From Selaginella moellendorffii (Eukaryota; Streptophyta; Lycopodiopsida; Selaginellales; Selaginellaceae), in the NCBI RefSeq assembly GCF_000143415.4, contig NW_003314271.1, positions 1,656,806 to 1,720,805 on the forward strand: a stretch of 64,000 nucleotides of DNA, written 5' to 3'. Shown piece by piece: positions 35,112 to 47,445 of this stretch. Each line of letters begins with the position of its first letter. Position 1 is the stretch's first letter. The notes beneath the pieces are model-generated. The model was not told the DNA's origin. It saw nothing but the letters and a program-made list of their open reading frames with translations, and made no database searches. The position numbers and the translations under genes were made by a program.

Positions 35112-35640
35112 ATGGCGCAGAGCAAGAGGCCGAGGGTGCAGAGCGAAGTCGTGAAGAGGCCAAGGACTCGCAGTCAACCCGAACAGGAGCCGAGATCGAG
35201 CTAGAGCGGTACAATCTCGACAGGTCTGGCTATCGTTTGCCATACAAGGGCCCGAAGCTTTAAAAAGCCTCTTCAAGGCACGTGGATCTATGGACAGGTT
35301 TGTTTCCTAGTCTCTGTGTTTGACTTGTAACTCGTACAGCTCCCGGGCCAGAAGTACTACTGCTGGACTCTAGTGCACTCTTAATCGATGAAAATAACAT
35401 TAGCACCTAAAACTATAAAAGAAAAATTAAACTTAGTGAACCAAAAGTAGCAGTGATATCAGCGAATGGCCTCCAAAGCCAAGTATTCTCTCGGACGACG
35501 AGTACGAGCAACTCAAAGATTGGGATTGTCCGAGGGTGCCAATCCCCCTTTGTACTGAGTGTGATATTGGAAACGGTTGAGCACCTGGCTCAAGCGATGT
35601 TAAAGGGGTCGTGGAATAAAATCCTATGGTCGTAAACTGC
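35112..35640 (+). pseudogene. Broken copy A of a small basic protein family
   Basis: Relative of the genes at 35,774 and 40,909. Exon 1 (35,112-35,297) keeps KRPRTRSQ and, after a one-base frameshift, EIELERYNLDRSGYRLPYKG, then a stop (TAA). After the conserved intron, exon 2 starts LPGQKYY and is split by about 88 AT-rich bases (about 35,372-35,459) before EWPPKPSILSDDEYEQLKDW. It cannot encode the full protein. Confidence 0.75.
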
Positions 35641-35773
35641 ATGGCAAATGACCAGAGAAAGTTCGATAAACGCATCTGAAAGATTCTCTGGAATAAAGCA
35701 ATTTTGGAGACGCGAATACTACAAAAGCAATTAGGGCATTGTCGAAAAGCTTGTACAGATTAGGGCTACTCAA

Positions 35774-36205
35774 ATGCAAAGCGAGGGATTTGAGAGGCCG
35801 AGGACGCGCAGCCATGGTCCTGTTCGACGAACTGCGCAGGAAATCGAGCTAGAGGAATACAATTTGGATAGATCTGGATTTCGCCTTCCCTACGACGGTC
35901 CCAAGCTCACGAGACCCCTTCAGGGAGAATGGGGATATAAAGAGGTAATTCTTCTGGTCCTGGCATTTGATTTGATCTAGTCTATACAGCTTCCACGCCA
36001 CAAGCTCTACTACTGGACTCCAAGCGAGTGGCCATCCAAGCCAGATTTTCTGTCGGATGACGAGTACAAGCGCCTAAAAGAGGGGTGGAAACATCCCAAT
36101 GTCATGATCCCTTATTGCACGGTGGACGACGCAGTGATCGAAGCGATTGACATAAAGGTAGATTACATGGCCCGAGCAATGCTAAACGGGTGGAACACAC
36201 CCTGA
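35774..36205 (+). CDS. Small basic protein, family of three, copy B
   Basis: Two exons (35774-35944 and 35990-36205) joined in phase 0 give 128 residues. The N-terminus is basic (ERPRTRSHGPVRRTAQE). Then come EIELEEYNLDRSGFRLPYDG, PLQGEWGYKE, LPRHKLYYWTPSEWPSKPDF, LSDDEYKRLKE and a C-terminus MARAMLNGWNTP. The 45-nt intron has GT-AG ends. The coding sequence is conserved between this copy and copy C (40,909) while the flanks differ, which argues for selection on the protein. I do not recognise any domain; the basic start could be a nuclear signal. It may be specific to this lineage. Confidence 0.65.
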
Positions 36206-36209
36206 GTTT

Positions 36210-37130
36210 GTGCATCCGCCAGTTTTAATCGCTCTCTTATGTCTTAGTAAGTTCAACCAAGAGTGAAAGAAGATATGTCGAAACCATGCTCTTCTCATTA
36301 TGTGGAGTTTGCCGCAAAGAATCCCGAGAGCTAATTGAAAATAAGCTCCTGAGCACCAGCGACGCGACTGTAGAGACAAGCAGCGAGATCGCCGAAAACA
36401 TGCAGTGACGGTACTTCAATAGAACAGTCATGACGCGTTTCTCAGTACTGGAACAGGACTTCGCTTAAAAATCCATGACTCGCTGGACAAGGACACTGTG
36501 GTAGTCTTTTCGAAACTTCTGAAGAGCTCGTCTCAGCCGTGTTCGCATTATTGCTTCGTCCATGACTTCATAGCGTGACAAAGGGACGGTTCCGTGCTGG
36601 CTGGGTGTTCCATGCTGCTATGGCGTCTCTGAAGATCACGGTCAATTGTCCATAGGACACATAGTTGACGACTGTCTATAAAGAGTAGCTAGCTTGAAAT
36701 TGAGTACCGTTAAAACAAGCATGATGGAGATAATCTCATTGACATACGCCTGTCTCGAAATAAACTTGGCAGCAGGATCCGCTGCAGAACACCTGCCAGA
36801 GCTTAAGACGTCATGACGAGACTTAAAAGCTTACCAATGGCACACCCGAAAAACTTTGGCAGCGAAGAAAGATGTCTCGGAGGCAGCTGCCGCCGAAGCT
36901 ACAGATGATTCAAAGGCATTGTCTTTGCGCTGTCGAGATTGTTTATCTCGCAAAAACTCGGATTCTTTCCCAAAGTTCACGGCAGCTTTTTCATCGTTCT
37001 CAAGGCACTTTGCAAACGTTTGGCAAGCACATCTGTAACTCGTAAATAAACACACAGCACACGTGATTTCATGTGAAAAACATATAGAGCAAAACTTACT
37101 TGCATCACTGAGCATTGTTTGATTGTAGCC
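36210..37130. other. Intergenic stretch with no clear gene
   Basis: Short frames are present on both strands but none shows a motif. A - strand frame around 36,850-37,040 is Ala/Lys-rich and might be downstream sequence of the transportin-like remnant, but I cannot join it in frame. Confidence 0.35.
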
Positions 37131-37139
37131 AGTTAAGCC

Positions 37140-37560
37140 CTGTATAGTTTCTTCCGGTTCATGGATTGGCAATGCACTGGCAACGGCTGCAAGTTAACAC
37201 TCTCCTAATGAAGTAGTGATTGCTGTCTCGCAAGCTCCCATCAGTGTTGACAGAGCACGGGCAGTGGCTCAATGCTCAATGCGGTGCTGATGCTCTGCAA
37301 AGTTCACGTAAGGATTCAGCACCAGATGCCTTCGCTGTAACACCGAAAGAACAAAGCGAGTGAAGGACAAAACTTATAACGAGACAACGAATTACCATCA
37401 GGAACAGCAAGAGCTGCAAGACTGTAGTTCACAGCTTTCTCAAGTGCTGCAGGATCGGCAGAAATCCATTCTGAGAAGCTTTTGACTAGTCTTGCAGCCG
37501 TCTTGAGAAGCTTCCCAGACGGCCATCATGCATTTGACAGGTACGATTGGTCTGCAGATA
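37140..37560 (-). pseudogene. Transportin-3/MOS14-like karyopherin remnant
   Basis: On the - strand one exon (about 37,540-37,396) reads KLLKTAARLVKSFSEWISAD followed by PAALEKAVNYSLAALAVPD. The next exon reads AKASGAESLRELCRAS and then a stop; later VASALPIHEPEETIQGL is visible in another frame. The order (SF.EW...DP..L...V.Y.L.AL..P....A..LR.LC, then a SALP-type helix) is that of the HEAT repeats of transportin-3/importin-13 nuclear import receptors. Frame breaks and an upstream stop show it is broken. Confidence 0.5.
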
Positions 37561-37917
37561 TTGGTAGCTGAAGCCACGAATGCTTTGGAGGAGACATCTT
37601 CTGGAATCAGGTATAGCCCCGGAAAACAAACTTCTCGAAAGCTATACGCCAGGCTTTTGCGTGTCAACAACGGAAGTAAGCTGATATCGTAGACAAGAAA
37701 CTGCATACGGATAGAATTCCGCGTGCTGCCAACAAGGCTTGTAGTAAATATTCAGAAATATACACTAACCTTACCTTGAAACAGGAAGCAATAGCTATAA
37801 ATCTATAAGGAGATAGAGTCGTTTCGAGGCTGCTGCTGCTGCTGCTGGAGGATCCCAGGTTCTTTTTTTCTTTCTTCTTCATTCTTTGCTTCTAGTTTTG
37901 ATCTTTCATTTTCTAGC

Positions 37918-38008
37918 TGGTGCCAGATGCAATCGACATGACAAACGAGGAAGCGATATCTCTAGCGTTAGAGCTGTTGATCGCGCTCGCGGAAGAAACA
38001 GTACACAG
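37918..38008 (+). pseudogene. Isolated HEAT-repeat-like exon
   Basis: A possible exon bounded by tttctag and CACAG|gtctc encodes LVPDAIDMTNEEAISLALEL followed by LIALAEETVHR. The NEEA...ALELLI.LAEE pattern resembles HEAT repeats of importin-beta-type receptors. No neighbouring exon is found on this strand. Confidence 0.3.
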
Positions 38009-38239
38009 GTCTCAAGTTCTTGCATTCTCCTCTTCTCTTTTTTTCTCGCGAGCTAATGCAAAAACTGTCAGCAGCGGTATATTCGCTTAAACCATAGGGG
38101 TTTTAAACGAGTCCACTAGCAAAGTTTTGGTGTTCCTTGGAATGCTGGTTCTCGGCGTCGATGGTATGTTCGATCCAAGCCATCTTCCTTTCTTCCCCTC
38201 GACTAGATCGCGGAGCGTCACGAATCCTTGGGTGGATGA

Positions 38240-40060
38240 TTAGCATTGCTTCAGCAAATCGAGGCTCTTGCGCTCCATCAGGCAGGAAGAAATCGCCCTG
38301 CGAGAATAATTCACTCCAAGCTCCGGTGGATTCTTCTTTGCGATCTCGAGGAGGACAGCATCCACCACGGGCGCGTGATCTATGGCACTCTCTGCGCGGA
38401 GCCCTTCCGCGGCAGGGGCGTGATGAGCGTGCTCGAGTCGGAGCTTGGCGGTGTGGGTTTCCATCCACGGCATGGCGCAGCACATACGCCGCTGGGAAGA
38501 TCATCGCGATCAAGGAACCACGTTTCAAGCGCGGCTCCACTGACGGCGTTCTCTTCATCCGCGTGGATGATCCCAGCTCCATCCAAGATATCTCGAGCTT
38601 TGCCGCGAGTGACACCACTTCTTCTCGGCCAGGAAATGACTACGCCGCCGCCAACTCTCTCAAGGCCGAAGGGAACCACTTCTTTGGCCTCAAGAACTGG
38701 AGCAAGGCCATCGATCTCTACTCCCAGTGCGTCAAGAGGTGTGAGGCAGCGTTGGCGCGCGGATCCATTGCCGGCGACATGGAGAACGCCCTCAGGGTGG
38801 GAGTTTTGCTGCCATCGGGCCCTGAGACTCGACGCTCTGGCGGATTCAAACAACGTGCTCAAGATCGATGGTGGCCTGTCAAGAGCACAAGTCGAAAGGC
38901 CCGAGCGCTGGAAGGCTTGCAAGAGTTTGAAAAGGCTGTGCACTGGCTCGAGAAGGCGCTGGAGCTCTCTCCTGGCTCGTCCACGCGCATGCTTGGCGCT
39001 TGCAAGGCTTGCGACCAGCAGAGCAAGACTGGGGAGTTGGACATCGATATTTTCCTGCTCCAGGAGAACTTAGATCCCGCCCCGAAATGCAGCGACTTCG
39101 TTGGGCCCGTGGAGCTCATCGCTGCCGATTTCGACGACAGTGGATGTGGAGTCAGGCTCTTTGCGACCAAAGATGTGAAAGCTGCCGAGCTTCTGGTCGT
39201 GAGCAGGGCTCTCGCTACTGGGGACTACAAGACGACTGCCGAGCCTGGATCGCTAGAGGTGGCAATGGCCGAGAAGCAGCAGGTCCTTTTGGAGCCAGCG
39301 CTGCTGAAGCTGGGGAGATTGAGCAGCGGGCTCTGGAGATGAGCCAACAACGGGATGGTTTGCGAGGACTTGCTCATGTGCGAGAAGCTGCCAGCGTTTA
39401 GCCGTAGGCAAGTGAAGAAGATCGTCAAAAGCCACAGCTTCTCCAAGGAGATGGCACCGTTGACGTTCCAAGGCTGTGGGGCTGCCATCGCTCATGCGGC
39501 ACTAGTGCGTGAGCAACGTTTCTCTGGTTCAAGTTGGCGATGCCATGTTTGCTCACGCCGCTCGGCCGGCGACGAGCTCTTCCTCAGGTACTTCAACACC
39601 ATGCAGCCTCTCCGGGTCCGGCAGGCCTCTTGAGATTTGCGTGCCGCTGCAAGCGGTGTCTGCTCGAGAGCTCTCTCAAGACACTTCTGCGGGGCAGGGA
39701 GGAAAGCTTCGAGGACGTGATCAGCAAGATCCAGTCCAAGTCAATCAAGACTGGTGCTGGTCTGGAGCTGAGAAGAAGCTCCAGTTGGTCGATGGCGATG
39801 AGCACAAGTGCTGGCTGCGAGCTTCGTACACCCTCGCGTACTTCGTTGCGGCTGTGTACTTGGAGCTCCTCGTGAACTCTCCCGAGAGGATTTGCAGTGG
39901 CAAGGAGCTGCTAAAGTTCGTGGAGGCGACTTGTCCAGGCCACTACACGGTGCTGGAATTCATGGCGACGCAGGTAGGAATGACGATGATGTTTGGGAGG
40001 GGCGAGGAGCATGGCAATGGATTCGAGGCTGGGCTTCTCGACGAGGAGCTTGTGATGTGA
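38240..40060 (+). pseudogene. TPR-SET domain methyltransferase-like gene, many frameshifts
   Basis: The coding trace changes frame repeatedly. In order: GRVIYGTLCAEPFRGRGVMS (near 38,380); AAGKIIAIKEPRFKRGSTDG (near 38,490); a TPR with SLKAEGNHFFGLKNWSKAID (near 38,660); a second TPR ALEGLQEFEKAVHWLEKALE (near 38,910); DDSGCGVRLFATKDVKAAEL (near 39,140), which looks like the SET N-terminal strand; SNVSLVQVGDAMFAHAARP (near 39,510), the NHSC-type SET motif region without the usual NHSC; AGDELFLRYFNTMQPLRVRQ; FACRCKRCLLES, a post-SET-like Cys cluster; and a helical C-terminus to about 40,057. The architecture is that of plant TPR-SET proteins (SMYD-like, as Arabidopsis At1g33400). At least five frame changes make it a pseudogene unless the assembly is faulty. 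Confidence 0.6.
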
Positions 40061-40079
40061 GTTCACAGGGCCACTGTTG

Positions 40080-40900
40080 GTAGCAGGAAGTGTGATCTCA
40101 AGGACGTGGTAAAGGTCTGGTACAACCATGTTCAAATGGTACGTTCATCTCCTCTTTGTTTCTCTTTGGTTGAACTACCATGAGTGTTGCGGACTCCAAG
40201 CATTTCGTTTCATGACAACGATTTCGTTCGATCTTATATTGGCGTGGAATTTGGATTTCTAACGAGTAGAAGGTCTCAAGTTTTTTGAACAAGCACGACC
40301 TCAGATGATAGGTTATTCGATCTACACCAGCGCATTTTGATATGGTTACGGATTTTAATGTTCCAGTCTCTTTGGTTACTATGGTAATATTTCCGAAAGA
40401 ACTACTTTGATTTATTGTCATCTCGTCTCGTATGATAGCGCAAGAAGGTCAATCGGGGATTGACGCTGTCGTTTGCGATGCGGCAAATCAGAGCGAAGAA
40501 AATGCTGCTCGCCAGGAGAGTCGGAGTTTGATACCATCGGGCAGGCAAGCTCAGGAAATATGGGGAATTTCTTAGCTCACCCGGGCAAGAACAAGGGAAT
40601 CACGGACCTCATTTTCTCAAGGGGAGAAACCTGGAGCAGCTCCAAGCTCAGGATAGTCGTCGATCTCTGACAAGCTCCGTCCCATTCTTATATCCTGGAG
40701 AATCTGAATCGCAAAGCTCGTGAAAGTGTCCACCGAGAAATTGAAGAAGTCCAAAAGAGGTTTGAATCGTAGTCTATATTAGCATATTTTTATTTTTAAT
40801 TATCTCGACTGTTTTATTAAATTTTAATTTTTTATTCATTTAGAGTTAACCAGAAGGTCAATATTAAAAATAAAACTAATCTAGGCTTAGAAAAATTAAG
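40080..40900. other. Intergenic, no clear gene
   Basis: Short frames only. Near 40,440-40,670 a frame reads EFDTIGQASSGNMGNFLAHP followed by GKNKGITDLIFSRGE but has no recognisable family. From 40,760 to 40,890 it is AT-rich. Confidence 0.35.
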
Positions 40901-40908
40901 GCTTTTCA

Positions 40909-41363
40909 ATGTCGAGCTCTAAGAGGCGCGGCTTTAACAGGCAAAGCAAGAGGCCGAGGACGCGCAGCCAGGGCCCTGTTCGACGAACTGCGCAGGAAAT
41001 TGAGTTGGAGTTATACAATTTGGATAGGTCTGGATTTCGCCTCCCCTACGACGGTCCGGAGCTCACGAAACCTCTTCAGGGAGAATGGGGATATAACGAG
41101 GTAATTTTCTTTTTCTGGTCCTGACATTTGATTTGATCTAGTTCATGTAGCTTCCGCGCCACAAGCTCTACTACTGGACTCCAAGCGAGTGGCCATCCAA
41201 GCCAGCTTTTCTGTCGGATGACGAGTACAAGCGTCTAAAAGAGTGGAAACGTCCCAAGGTCATGATCCCTCTTTGCACGGTGGACGATGCAGTGCCCCAA
41301 GCAATTGAAGAAACGGTAGATTTCATGGGCCGAGCGATGCTAAACGGGTGGAACACACCTTGA
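40909..41363 (+). CDS. Small basic protein, family of three, copy C
   Basis: Two exons (40909-41100 and 41151-41363) joined in phase 0 encode 134 residues. It is close to copy B at 35,774: QSKRPRTRSQGPVRRTAQE, EIELELYNLDRSGFRLPYDG, WGYNE, LPRHKLYYWTPSEWPSKPAF, LSDDEYKRLKEWKRPKV, FMGRAMLNGWNTP. The intron sits at the same place and also keeps sequence (gtaatt...gacatttgatttgatctag), so the duplication is fairly recent. The N-terminus is about six residues longer than in copy B. Function unknown. Confidence 0.65.
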
Positions 41364-41369
41364 GTGTGT

Positions 41370-42215
41370 ACATCTAACTATGTTTTAGTAAGTGCTATCA
41401 TGTTTGCGGATCAATCAGTCAAGCTGTAATGCTCGAAAATCAAAACGATGCTTTGCTAGAGAATTCCCGAGAGCTAGACATTCTTTGTAGATTGCTCGAG
41501 AAGATCACAAAAACCCATGCCTGAATGCAAAGCTACACGGCAGCTCCACTCAAACAAGACCGAGCTTGCTTGAGCTTGTTTGCGATTTGAGTGTCTTCAA
41601 CCCGATCGGGCTATGGTGTGCCCAGGAGGACCCCTTGGAACGACCAACGATGCCTCTGGTAAAAATGCTTGAAGGCGCCATGGATCTTTAGCGTTAGTAG
41701 CAGTGGAGCCTATCTGGGTCTCAGATTTGTTTCACACATTCCAATTTTTTCGTTGTTCCTCGTTCCGCAAAACTTGGTTCAGGTTAAAAGATCGCGTTTG
41801 GGTATCTGGGAGAGAGTACTTAAAAAGTTCATTCCCACCACACGGAAGTTCCTTGTGATCAGGAAATCCAGAAGCATATCAAAGGAGCAATCGATGTCAT
41901 GCAAAAAGCATCGTGGTTATGGTATGTATTCTGTGGAATAGATGGGGAAATAAAAGTCTCAGCAATCCAGTGGGCTACGCTAGCACTTCTAAGCCATCTG
42001 AAGTTTGGTCGTCGTTGACTGATTACTTTGGATTGATTATCTTCTAGCAATCATGTTCCACCCATTCTCGAGAGATGAAACCATCCTCAGGCTTATAGCT
42101 TTCAAGTGAGAACTTTTTAGAAGCAAAAGACCATGGCGGAATCTTATTGGCTATAATGGTTTGTTCCAATAGAACAAAGCACTAGCTTTAATTTTAAATG
42201 ATCTATCTCTTTTCC
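41370..42215. other. Intergenic, no supported gene
   Basis: A + frame at 41,669-41,941 ends in a basic stretch (VKRSRLGIWERVLKKF) that I could not place. The rest shows no motif. This lies 3' of copy C and 3' of CCDA. Confidence 0.35.
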
Positions 42216-42224
42216 ATAGAAAAG

Positions 42225-43715
42225 CTACATCATCATCATTGAGGACATAGATGATGATGGAAATGTTCTGTCGAGAAACGTATACAGCCCTCCTCCCAGA
42301 AGCAAGGCTCCACTACAAAACCAGCACGAAAGAGGTGTAAATACATATAAAAAAAATTCCGTACCTGGTAGGATTGATCCATGCAGAAAACTTCCGAAGC
42401 GCTAAAAGTTGCTGCAAACTCTGTGTTAGCAAAGCAAGCCTGATTGAAATGAACGAAATCGAAAAAACCTGAAGAGCACCAGCAAACGATGCTGCGAGTA
42501 GCAGTGGTGCGACATAGCCGCTTGTATAGACAAGCAGCAATGCACCGCCAGTCACCGGGTCCTGGAAAAGAGAAACGAAAGAATTATGCTCCTATAGAAC
42601 TCTAAGGAAAGCAAACAACCAAGTCACACCTGGGAAGCTGCGACATAGCCGAGTAGAGTCGCAAGAACAGGTGTGCTGCACGGAGAGGCCGCGAGAGCAA
42701 ACGTTAAGCCGGCTAGATAGGCCTGAACACCTGGAGAGATGGAAGAAATCAGTGGAAGTTTATTCTATGTTTAAAGCAGCACGAACTTGTGGGAAGATTG
42801 GCAGCAGCAGAGCGAGGATCGAAGTTTCCGAAGAACGATGGCAGTTGCAGCTCAATAATCTGTTGATCATGGAAAGCTATATTAGCGATTGTATGGTTTA
42901 TAAGCAAAAGTTTGATCACCTCGAGAAGGTTGAGTCCCATAAGCATGGCCAAGCAGGAGACACCGATTGGAAGGCCTTGCCCGATCTGCCCGTAAGCCTT
43001 TCCAGCGAGCGATGCCACAATCCCCAGGACCGCGAGCGTTGTCGCCAATCCCATCGAGAATGCAAAAGCATCCACCGCGATCTAAACTTTCCACGAGAGA
43101 AAAAAAAAGAAGATCAAAGAGAGAGCCAGAGTTTCTTACCTGCGCTTGACTCTTCCCTGACCCCGATGATCCTAGAGTAGTGATAGAGAAAGAAAAAAAA
43201 AATTCAATTTTTCTTGTCAAGAAACTCACGAAAGTTACCAATGTAGCCGAGCGTCAATGGTAGAACGCTGAGCGTGCATGGCGAGAGGCTCGTCACAAGA
43301 CCCGCTCCAAAGATGGTTGCGACGCTGGAAAATCAATCCAAAAAGCTTATAGATTTCTCGAGAAAAAAATTTCTACCTCGCCAGAGAGAGGGCCGATAAT
43401 TCCCCTTGCACCGCACTGTTTGCGTCCTGGCCCGCGTTGAAGAGCAAACCACTGAGCCAATCCCCAGCACTCCAGGACGATGCGTCGGCTACCAGCGCTG
43501 GAGCCAATTGGATCAAATCGCTACAACCCACCTGGAAACCAATCGATTGATCCAGAAGAGCCAAAGAGAGAAAAAACGAGAGAGAGAATCACCGCAGCAC
43601 AAGCCACACCACGGCGCCTCGTGTTGATTCGATTTCCTTCCCATGGCTTTCCAACGCAGCTTCGCTTTCTCAAAAGAGCTCCAAGCTGAGAGCCGGTACA
43701 AGCTTGAGCAGCCAT
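42225..43715 (-). CDS. CCDA: CcdA-type thylakoid thiol-disulfide transporter
   Basis: About ten exons on the - strand give roughly 320 residues, from ATG at 43715 to TAG at 42225. The first about 90 residues are Ser/Arg-rich ([19 protein letters not shown]) and then acidic, fitting a plastid transit peptide. The core has six-helix CcdA features: [20 protein letters not shown] and [20 protein letters not shown], each with the conserved SPC cysteine of the redox pair, plus [20 protein letters not shown] and [16 protein letters not shown]. CcdA carries reducing equivalents across the thylakoid membrane to keep apocytochrome heme sites reduced during c-type cytochrome assembly. The C-terminus ends SSMSSMMMM. 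It starts 105 bp downstream of the GAPDH stop on the same strand. Confidence 0.93.
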
Positions 43716-43784
43716 AGCCAATATGAATCTCGCTTTTAACTTGTATGATAATAGCTAAGATAGAAAAGAAATGAATCAGTTTTA

Positions 43785-45478
<1,694 letters not shown>

Positions 45479-45864
45479 TGCAAGAGGAAGGAGAATATCA
45501 CGATCGCGAGAGGAGAGAGTAAAAGGGTTTTTCGTGGGAGAACTTTTAGCTGGTCAATAAAAACCTAGAAGGCCACGCGCTCATTTCTAAGGCCTGCCAC
45601 GTAAGCATACGTGGCATGCAGCTATTTTCGCTTACTTAAACCCTATTATTTTGGCGGCCAGGTTTCGATTCCAGCGAACCTTCCTTAGAATGTAACCGGA
45701 AATAGAAGAAATGTAAAAAATAAGCCCTAAGAGAATATTCTAAGGATCATGAATCGTGGCCGCTAGATGCGATCGACGGCTGGTGTGTTTGCTAGGTCAG
45801 GATTTTGCTCGACGGCTAGGGTTTAGGGGGATTTTGGACAGGGGCGGAGGAGCGCGGCGCCGCC
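45479..45864. promoter_or_regulatory. Divergent promoter of GAPC and RPL3 with telo-box
   Basis: The 386 bp between the GAPC start (- strand) and the RPL3 start (+ strand) must hold both promoters. A perfect telo-box AGGGTTTAG lies at 45,818-45,826, 39 bp upstream of the RPL3 ATG; this box is typical of plant ribosomal protein genes. Additional ACCCTA-type words occur on both strands (aaaccctatta near 45,640, taagccctaa near 45,721). A GGCCGC...GACGGCT patch lies at 45,758-45,781. Confidence 0.6.
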
Positions 45865-47270
45865 ATGAGCCACCGGAAGTTCGAGCATCCCCGGCATGGA
45901 TCTCTGGGCTTCCTTCCCAGGAAGCGTGCCCAGCGCCATCGCGGCAAAGGTATGTGTGCTCGTTTTCTCGATTTCTCTTCTCCCGAATTTCATACATTTT
46001 CTCTTGGTAGTGAAATCCTTCCCTCGGGATGATCCTACGAAGAAGCCCCATTTGACAGCCTTCATGGGATACAAGGCCGGCATGACTCATATCGTCCGGG
46101 AGGTCGAGAAGCCAGGATCTAGTAAGTCCGCTGTTCTTCCCATTTCGAGAGCTAAATTTCGCGTTCATTTGCCCAGAGCTCCACAAGAAGGAGACCTGCG
46201 AGGCTGTGACCATCATCGAGACACCACCGCTCATTATCGTCGGAGTGGTGGCGTACATTAAGACTCCTCGCGGCCTGCGCTCTCTCAACACAGTCTGGGC
46301 TCAGCACTTGAGCGACGATCTCAAGAGGAGGTTCTACAAGAACTTCTACAAGTCGAAGAAGAAGGCGTTCACCAAGTACGCGAAGAAGTATGACACCGAC
46401 GAAGGAAAGAAGGGCATCGAACACGAACTGGAGCGTATGAAGAAGTACGGCTCTGTGATCCGCGTCCTCGCTCACACCAAGGTATGAAAACTCTCGATCC
46501 AGAAACAATTGACTCGTGCTAATGTTTGAGAACTATCTCCAGGTTCGCAACCTCAAGGGCATCAAGCAGAAGAAGGCCCATCTCATGGAGATTCAGGTGA
46601 ACGGAGGCACGACCGCGGAGAAGGTTGACTTTGCGTATAACTTCTTCGAGAAGGCCGTGCCGATCGACAGTGTCTTCCGCAAGGATGAGATGATTGACGT
46701 GATCGGAGTCACCAAGGGTCACGGCTACGAGGGTGTGGTGACGAGATGGGGAGTTACCAGGTTGCCCCGGAAGACTCACAGGGGTCTACGAAAGGTTGCA
46801 TGTATCGGAGCGTGGCATCCAGCTCGCGTTTCCTTCACGGTTGCCAGGGCCGGTCAGAACGGGTAAGTTTTCACAGTTGGTTCTCTCGGATTGTCCTAAA
46901 CTTTGTTCTATATTGTCGCAGTTACCATCACCGTACCGAGATGAACAAGAAGATCTACAAGATCGGCAAGCAGGGGCAGGACTCTCACAAGGCAAGCACG
47001 GAGTTCGACACGACCGACAAGGATATCACGCCGATGGGTGGCTTTGCGCACTACGGTGTTGTCAACGAGGATTATATCATGATCAAGGGGTGCTGCATGG
47101 GCGTGAGGAAGCGCGTCATCACTCTCCGCCAGTCCTTGTGGAAACAGACTTCTCGCAATGCTCTGGAGGATATCAAGCTCAAGTTCGTGGACACCTCCTC
47201 CAAGTTTGGACACGGCCGCTTCCAGACATCGCTGGAGAAGGCCAAGGTTTTTGGAAAGGTCAAGGCTTAG
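45865..47270 (+). CDS. RPL3: 60S ribosomal protein L3 (uL3)
   Basis: Five exons (45865-45949, 46011-46121, 46177-46481, 46543-46862, 46922-47270) join in frame into 389 residues, the normal eukaryotic length. Landmarks are the N-terminal [76 protein letters not shown] (the W-finger region near the peptidyl transferase centre), [15 protein letters not shown] and [14 protein letters not shown] at the end. Introns are 54-61 nt. The protein is a core component of the large subunit of cytosolic ribosomes. The telo-box upstream fits co-regulation with other ribosomal protein genes. Confidence 0.97.
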
Positions 47271-47445
47271 AGTGGAAGAGCCTTGGTTTGTTTCTCTCTC
47301 TCTTAAAATTTTGCTGATCTGTCGTCCTTATCTATGAAATCTCGAACTCATTCGGACATGAGAGTCAAAGAAAAGTCAATGAAAGTCAATTGCTGACTGG
47401 ATTTTGGATTTTGGATCTCACGAAATTTCAACCGTCCACTTGGAC

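Noticed and set aside
45655-45680. ggtttcgattccagcgaacc as a tRNA T-arm.
   Set aside because: No acceptor, D or anticodon stem upstream; part of the GAPC/RPL3 promoter.
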